This document shows positions 23,224 to 24,290 of a stretch of DNA of 24,290 bases, piece after piece. The translations under genes and the position numbers were made by a program. This DNA comes from an uncultured Alistipes sp. (GTDB lineage: Bacteria; Bacteroidota; Bacteroidia; Bacteroidales; Rikenellaceae). The notes below the pieces were generated by a model. That model was not told the DNA's origin and did no database searches. It saw only the letters and a list, made by a program, of their open reading frames with translations. The number at the start of each line of letters is the position of its first letter. The stretch's first letter is position 1. The stretch spans positions 1-24,290 of the forward strand of contig CALGRZ010000021.1 in the NCBI GenBank assembly GCA_937880705.1. The letters are read 5' to 3'.

Positions 23224-24290
<1,067 letters not shown>

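Overview
The window looks like chromosomal DNA from a member of the Bacteroidetes, probably Bacteroidales and perhaps close to Alistipes/Rikenellaceae (the family is an inference). The basis is Bacteroidetes-type promoters (TTTG, about 19-20 nt, TAnnTTTG; exact examples before rpsF and glyA), the absence of Shine-Dalgarno sequences, a Bacteroidetes-type RNA polymerase omega subunit, the BamD-omega-CoaBC-RecN gene order, and HU-like/sigma-54 activator/LptE/SecG clusters. Almost all genes are housekeeping. I see no transposase, integrase, phage gene, CRISPR array, rRNA or tRNA.

Layout, plus strand: the end of an upstream gene and the gamma subunit of a 2-oxoacid:ferredoxin oxidoreductase (1-581); a small helix-turn-helix protein (952-1197) between two repeat-rich intergenic regions; envelope cassette copy 1 (1613-5055: membrane-anchored HU-domain protein, sigma-54 activator, LptE-like lipoprotein, small helical protein, SecG); rpsF-rpsR-rplI (5314-6402); bamD-rpoZ-coaBC-recN (6626-10653). 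Minus strand: smpB-tsaB (11954-10769); dnaG (14158-12161); tspO-rubredoxin (14976-14350); envelope cassette copy 2 in the same gene order (18565-15094); a DUF2461 protein (19575-18898); glyA (21057-19777); rmuC (22435-21158). Plus strand again: rpe and the first two thirds of an ABC-F ATPase that runs off the end.

The main surprise is that the five-gene envelope cassette is present twice, inverted, about 10 kb apart. The proteins are very similar (about 93-94% in the ATPase core and mature LptE by my hand alignment), but synonymous positions differ widely and copy 1 avoids CTG leucine codons that copy 2 uses. Both copies look intact and constrained. This is either an old or horizontally acquired duplication of essential envelope genes, or a join of two related genomes in an assembly. 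The sequence alone does not decide, although terminator and repeat families shared by the two halves favour one lineage.

Other points worth a second look: mirrored arrays of short repeats in the two intergenic regions around the HTH gene, one with G-quadruplex potential on both strands; a run of ten A's exactly at the CoaC/CoaB domain boundary with stop codons right after it in both shifted frames; a probable secG promoter buried in the preceding coding sequence and preserved in both cassette copies; an apparently leaderless dnaG; and a family of terminators with a shared nested-stem design.
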